Of a stretch of DNA of 64,000 nt, positions 59,041-64,000 are shown one piece after another; the first letter of the stretch is position 1; every line of letters begins with the position of its first letter. The position numbers and the translations under genes are program-made. The stretch lies in the NCBI GenBank assembly GCA_011317545.1, contig WUJK01000001.1, positions 3,205,001 to 3,269,000 of the forward strand. Reading direction: 5' to 3'. This DNA is from Coniella vitis (Eukaryota > Ascomycota > Sordariomycetes > Diaporthales > Schizoparmaceae). The notes under the pieces are model-generated. The model made no database searches. It saw nothing but the letters and a program-made list of their open reading frames with translations, and was not told where the DNA came from.

Positions 59041-62000
59041 TATGAAGGTGCGGTAGCGCTATTTCGAATAGGAATGCTGAGGCGGCCAGTGCCGGAACAG
59101 AAACAAAAAAACTGTGAGGCGAATAAAAAGGCTTGCGCCAGAGGGCCGCGTATGGCAACGTTGGCTGGTGGTGAGGATAGCAACACTGATGATAATACAC
59201 GAGCAAGACAAGCCAGAATCGATAGCAAACAATACAGAAGCAAGAGACTGCCTTTCCAACTCAAAACACGCCGTCACCCGTTGCTGTCTGGTGCTGTGCA
59301 AATGTCTCTTTCCGGTGGTTTCGAAGGCGCGGAGGGATATACGGGCTTCAAATGTAAAGTGCGGGCAGGGTGGGGCGTCATGGGTGGGCGCGGGCGCTGC
59401 TTGGGGTCGCTGGAGACGCTGGCTGAGGTGCTGGTAGCGGTGCTGGGCTGGCAAGGGCTGGCACAGGCCATACAACCTTGAAAACTATAAGTACAATGTA
59501 CCACGGTCGAGGATGAGTGGGAGCGGAAGGAGGCGAGGAGCGGTCCGATACCCCAATGCAGTCTGGCAAGTAGACAAAAACGGCGATCCAAAAAGGAGCC
59601 AGAAAAGCACGAGGACAATGGCAAATGACGAGCAGGACGTTTGGGCTCATATATCAAATATAGAGTGTGCTCCACGCTGCAAAGTATGGGTCAAACCCGC
59701 TGGCAGTGGTCACTGGTGGTGGAGATGATGGGGTTCTCAAAGCGCTGCGGGCGGAGGTGAGAGGGGCACCCCTGTAAGCCCCAACTGGATGAGCCTGGGG
59801 GTGGGTACCTTCCGTTTATCGCTACGCCGCTGTGCCGCTGGGCCGTTGCCCAGGCGGTACGTACCCCTGCTGGGCCACTCTGCAGTGTCCTGCCGCCGCA
59901 CTACTATATACTGCTAGTATGTTTGTAGCTTGGCGTGCCCTGTTTGGGCTCTGTCACCACTCAAAGTTTGTCGCCTCTAGGGCGCTCTCTCAGCGCCCCT
60001 ATGCAGCATTACCCAACCTTAACGCCGTCACTGCTCTTTTTGTGTTGTGCGTTTCTTTGTTGCGAATACACGACTACGCCCTCTGCGACCTACCAGACAG
60101 GAGGGTCATTGCCACGCTTCCAAATACCGAAAGGAAGAGCTTCCGCCGCACGACACTCAGCCACTTGGAAGATATACAAAGCGCACGCGAGGAACGAGGT
60201 GAGGTCTCTGCACGGCACTGGTCCCCCTAGCGTTGCCCTTGAAGCGGACCCGTCTCCACACACGTCCAAGCCCGGGTTGCAAGCCCAGATGCCACTATAG
60301 GAGCTCAAGGCCGCTTGGCTTCAAACCTGGGTACAACAGCGCCCACGCGACCGGGCTAGGTTGGCTGGTGTTCGTGCTGGCTTGGCTCTCAAGATCTTGA
60401 CAAGGGCTGGGCCCAATATATTGTGTCGCCAAGGCGCGTTGCTCCAACCCCGTGTGCATCCAGGCAAGACCTACAGCTAATCATCTGGCTGTGCTCGATC
60501 CAGCTCGGCCGGTTTGCTTTGGACCCTGATAAACGAGTTCTGCAACACACCAGCGCCTCTTGGCGCAGCGCAAAGGGACGCGCAACAAAAGGCATTGAAT
60601 GCGTCCAAACCCTCGAGTCAATTGGCTTTGCCCGCGTGAGCGAGTCAAGTCAGGCGTGCATCGCCGTGTCAAGTCAGGTGGCATCCCATGAACTTGGCCC
60701 CATCCAGTCTCGACAACCCTACACAGCCTGTGCTAGGCCGCCCGCCGTCTCGACAGCGTTCAAGGATCCATACGACACACGGCACTGGCGAAATGACTTG
60801 TAAAACCACACAGGAGACTCAAGACGTGCTGCAGCATCTGTACTATGTAGCCTGGGCTGGAAGCGTATTTGCAGTGACAGATTCTGATCTGTCGAGTCTT
60901 GTCCGGCGGCGAGCATGTGATTGACGGCAGCCAGGAACGGACAGGATCATCTCTGCGATGGTAGTCGGCCAGTACCATGATGAGGCTCTGATTGCTTCCT
61001 GGCCCGTCCGGACACTTTCCCCGTCAACCAGTCAGCCCAGCCAGTTGTACAATCAGTACTATGTCCTCGCTCCTCGCTCTTTCGGCCTCAAAACCTGCTC
61101 GCTCCCCCAGGGCGTGGCGTGGCAACTGTGAGGTGTATCTTGCGAACCAAAAGTATTCGCTTCGACGAGCTATCTGCCAGACTTGATGCACAATGATTGT
61201 CAGGTATGATTACAAGGTCTCCGATTGAGTTATCAAAACAGCATCCCGATCCAACCGCCGCCTCCCCACTTTGCCTTGGCACCAGAGCCTGGATTGGTCA
61301 GAGGCCGCATGAGGTTGCGACCGAGTCTATTCGTCGTCAAGTACATGGGGGACGCCACGGAGTTTCAGCGTCACTTTCACCCACACCCACTCAAACACAC
61401 ATACGCTGGACATCAAAGGCGCAAGTCACCCTGCCAGCTGCCAAGCGTACCACTATGCATCCTCTCTGACATATCTCTTATGTTTTGCAACTCGCAGATA
61501 AACATGTTCGGACAAGTTCCGCGCTTGCGGATGGGAGCCTCAGTATGTCCCCTCTCCTGCCCCTCTCTTGGGCCTCTTGCAAGCCAGAAACCACTTCAGA
61601 GCGTGGGCTCCGCTCGCCCGCCGGTCGTCCCCGCACGCCATCCCTCACCGACCCCAGGAATTCGATTCAGCCAAGCTGGGGCCGCCTTTGTCTGGGGAAA
61701 AGAACTCATCCTCCGGCCTTTCCGGGGGGGTGCTGAGAGGATCCGCCCATTACGTACTGTAAATGTGGGCCAATCATGGCTTGTAAGTAATCTGAATGGT
61801 TGGCTAACTGGCGCAAGAGGGTGAGTCTGGCCCAAACGAATCATGTACTCTGTATACCATGGATACGCACACAGAATACTCGGACATGTACAACTCCGTC
61901 CTCTCAATACAGACCATATACGATGTACTATCGTGAACACTGTCGGCGCTGTCCATGCCCCTTGCAATGTCTTCTGGTTCTGATGCCACAGAGAATACTC

Positions 62001-62372
62001 GTTTACATAGTAGACACATATACTACGATCAACAAACACAGCCGCAATGGGTCTGGTGCAATGCCTGTTTCGTCATCGATCGGCCGCCCCCCAATGGGCG
62101 CTTTGGCCAGATGGCCTGAACGTTATACATAGTACTGGGTACATGTTGCTTGTCCACAGAATGAGTCCATATAATTATTAGATAGAGACTGATGTGCAGA
62201 GTATGCATGTTTCTCTCAAAAGAATGAAGCGCACAATCAGCCAATAGGGAGAATCGCGAGTGCCAAATGAGGCAGGAGAGGTCGATTTGGGGTCGAAGCT
62301 CTCCCCGACGACCCAAAGGAACCCCATATATTGCTCTCGCCCTTTTTCTCTCTCCCCCTCTCCCTCTCAGAG

Positions 62373-62651
62373 ATGCCTCTCCAGTCCTTCACCGTCACCG
62401 CGGGCAACAATCCAGAAGAAGTATAGCCGTCTTGTTCAACTATTGACGCCCTGTTATTATGCAGCCTGCTAACCTACACGAGTTAACACAAGCTGGGCCC
62501 CTTCTTCCAGGAATCGCTCGCCGTTGACCAGCTGCCTGAAGCTTGGCCCCCTGCCGCAGAACCCCGGACTCGGCGCACGGCTGCAGCCGCGAAACCCAAC
62601 CTCTTCCGATCGGGGCTGTCGGAATTACGCTTTGTTTGGCCTTTTTTGTAG
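62373..62651 (+). CDS. Possible small two-exon gene, unknown function
   Basis: An ATG at 62373 follows a promoter-like layout: CCATATATTG near 62323, then a CT-rich tract ending CTCTCAGAG. Exon 1 (62373-62420) reads MPLQSFTVTAGNNPEE with strongly C-ending codons, then meets GTATAG. A 90-nt stretch with a perfect TGCTAAC branch word and a TTCCAG end joins, in frame, to exon 2 (62511-62651), giving 62 residues that end LRFVWPFL. The mature sequence is Ala/Pro/Arg-rich and unfamiliar. It may instead be the start of a longer gene that has decayed or is spliced differently, or chance. Confidence 0.3.
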
Positions 62652-62907
62652 GGGCCGCTTCGTCACGAGCTGCGACAAGCAACCACAAAACGTTGGACCT
62701 GTTACGAATCGGTTGCCCCAACAAATGGGAATGGGAACAAACGGGGAGTAATACGAGGAATTGCGATTCGCGTTTCCTTTGATTGGACAAACCAAAAAAT
62801 GTCAGAACTGCAAACCGTGGGGAAAGCTTCGTGGTCCATTCTGTTTCGCCCTTTTGGCTTGTATTGCGGTACCTCGCACGTGTACTAGGCAAGTTCTACG
62901 TGCTCTG

Positions 62908-62935
62908 TACTATGTACTACCTATAGTACATAGTA
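62908..62935. repeat. 12-bp perfect inverted repeat with 4-bp spacer
   Basis: Arms TACTATGTACTA and TAGTACATAGTA flank CCTA. Each arm contains one copy of the 9-bp word found elsewhere in the window. Confidence 0.9.
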
Positions 62936-64000
62936 TCCTCGGGCACTCACTGCTCGACCCTAACCCTGGTAGGGGTGACCCAGCCCGCAAGTGTGGAGAC
63001 GCACTTGGCTCTCTGGGCTCTCAATAGCTCTCAAAGCTGGCTGCTCAGGTACCGCGATGGAAACAAAGACATGATGGCTTCTAGCGCATCGGAATCCCGT
63101 CATGAATCCCACCTATTCATATTCCGGGGTCGATTATGGAAACAAAGGACAACGCCCGAACCAACAATCATCGCAACCGCGTGTTCCTTTCTTTGTATCA
63201 CACCCCGTCTTTTGTCCTCCTCGGACGCAACCGTCTCGCGCGCTGCGGTTGCTACCGGCCGTTCATCCAACAGCATGCATCATCCTTATCTCGATCCATC
63301 TGGACTCCAGGAGCTGGAGGGCTGGCGAGGGAACATGCGATGTCCAGGCTACTTGATCTACGGTGGGCTGCCTAGCTATAGTAGTTAGTGTCGCTACCTT
63401 TCTGTGTCGGTGTTTTACTTTTCGGCGTCATACTATGTACAAGATATCCCGTCGTCGGCCCTTTTGCCAAGACCGGTCCTTGTTAGGGTTGAATTTGTGC
63501 ATGCCGCTCTCTTGGAGGACGGTCCTGGACGGCGAGAGTACTGCCCAGTCAGCAACGCGGCACAAGGTCTGGTGCTAATGATGTCGATGCTACTGATCAT
63601 CTTTTGCCGGTACGTGACGATCAAGTGGTCTGTTTGGGGATCCAGATCCAGACTGTCGAGAAAAAAAAAAACGCAGGACACGACACGCCATCGCCGCGTG
63701 CCTACCAGCCTGCCAGCCAGCCTATCAGCCCTGCGCAAAACGGGGGAGATAATCGGCATTAATAAGCCAGGCTGACTAGCTTGGAAAAATCCAACAGAAG
63801 ACGGGAAGAAGAAAAAAAAAAGGGTGCAGAAAAAAGACTCCTCGCATGTGCGCCGTATCCCTTTTTTTGCTTTACAAAGCTGGGTTTCCTTTTCATGCCA
63901 GGTGTCTACCTACCGTCAGGGGTTCAGAAGGGTCGGTTTTCTGTTCCTTGATGATCACAGATTGATACCAAAGAGGGAGGAGAGGTTGCCTACAAAAACA

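Larger units (their letters stand above)
59041..64000. other. 5-kb region upstream of the second regulator, mostly without recognised genes
   Basis: The first part should contain the regulator's promoter. From about 60.8 kb the TACTATGTA/TACATAGTA word recurs six times (60841, 62004, 62126, 62908, 62927, 63431). A telomere-like CCCTAACCCT is at about 62957. The only coding candidate is at 62373-62651. Longer frames, such as the 199-codon one at 61225-61824, lack an ATG start and resemble no family. Confidence 0.5.

Noticed and set aside
60310..60335. B-box-like word GGTTTGAAGCC on the minus strand
   Set aside because: The surrounding bases do not fold into a cloverleaf and no A-box is found.

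Overview
The window is nuclear DNA of a filamentous ascomycete (Pezizomycotina), most probably a Sordariomycete and perhaps Hypocreales. Three things point that way. Genes have short introns (57-146 nt, one of 260 nt) with GT..AG or GC..AG ends and, in most, CTAAC/CTGAC-like branch points. The proteins are fungal types: Zn2Cys6 regulators, an AA11 polysaccharide monooxygenase, and Tra1, Orc2, Gep4 and Cut9 orthologues. Intergenic DNA is long and rich in homopolymers and microsatellites. I found no rRNA, tRNA, CRISPR array or intact transposon. Exon limits were worked out by hand from splice signals, reading frame and family resemblance recalled from memory; no database search was possible.

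Layout: a Zn2Cys6 regulator (+, 792-3724); 4.3 kb without a recognisable gene; acetoacetyl-CoA synthetase (-, 8046-10538); the giant SAGA/NuA4 subunit Tra1 (-, 12432-24388); a secreted AA11-type chitin oxidase (-, 25779-26999); about 6 kb with no recognisable gene; an AIG2/gamma-glutamylcyclotransferase-like protein (-, 32945-33588); an NmrA/isoflavone-reductase-like oxidoreductase (-, 34743-35768). Then comes a compact housekeeping block: APC/C subunit Cut9/Cdc16 (-, 36575-38573), Orc2 (-, 39174-40984), mitochondrial PGP phosphatase Gep4 (+, 41469-42262), CutC (-, 42935-44220) and aspartyl aminopeptidase (-, 44923-46565). It is followed by a small secreted NIS1-like effector candidate (+, 47928-48526), a GAS2-domain cytoskeletal protein (-, 50218-52728), a second Zn2Cys6 regulator (-, 56132-59040) and 5 kb of mostly gene-free DNA with one possible 62-residue gene (62373-62651).

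These genes do not form one pathway or a biosynthetic cluster. They are individually transcribed, mostly core eukaryotic functions (transcription, replication, mitosis, cardiolipin synthesis, peptide turnover), mixed with two secreted proteins that act outside the cell. I see no convincing new multi-gene system. The strongest unexplained signal is a 9-bp word, TACTATGTA/TACATAGTA, present in 15 exact copies, none inside an annotated gene. It clusters at 54.0-54.95 and 60.8-63.4 kb and partly forms perfect palindromes. Other points of interest are two GC-AG introns, paired GATA motifs upstream of several genes, and three to four very long poly(A) tracts.
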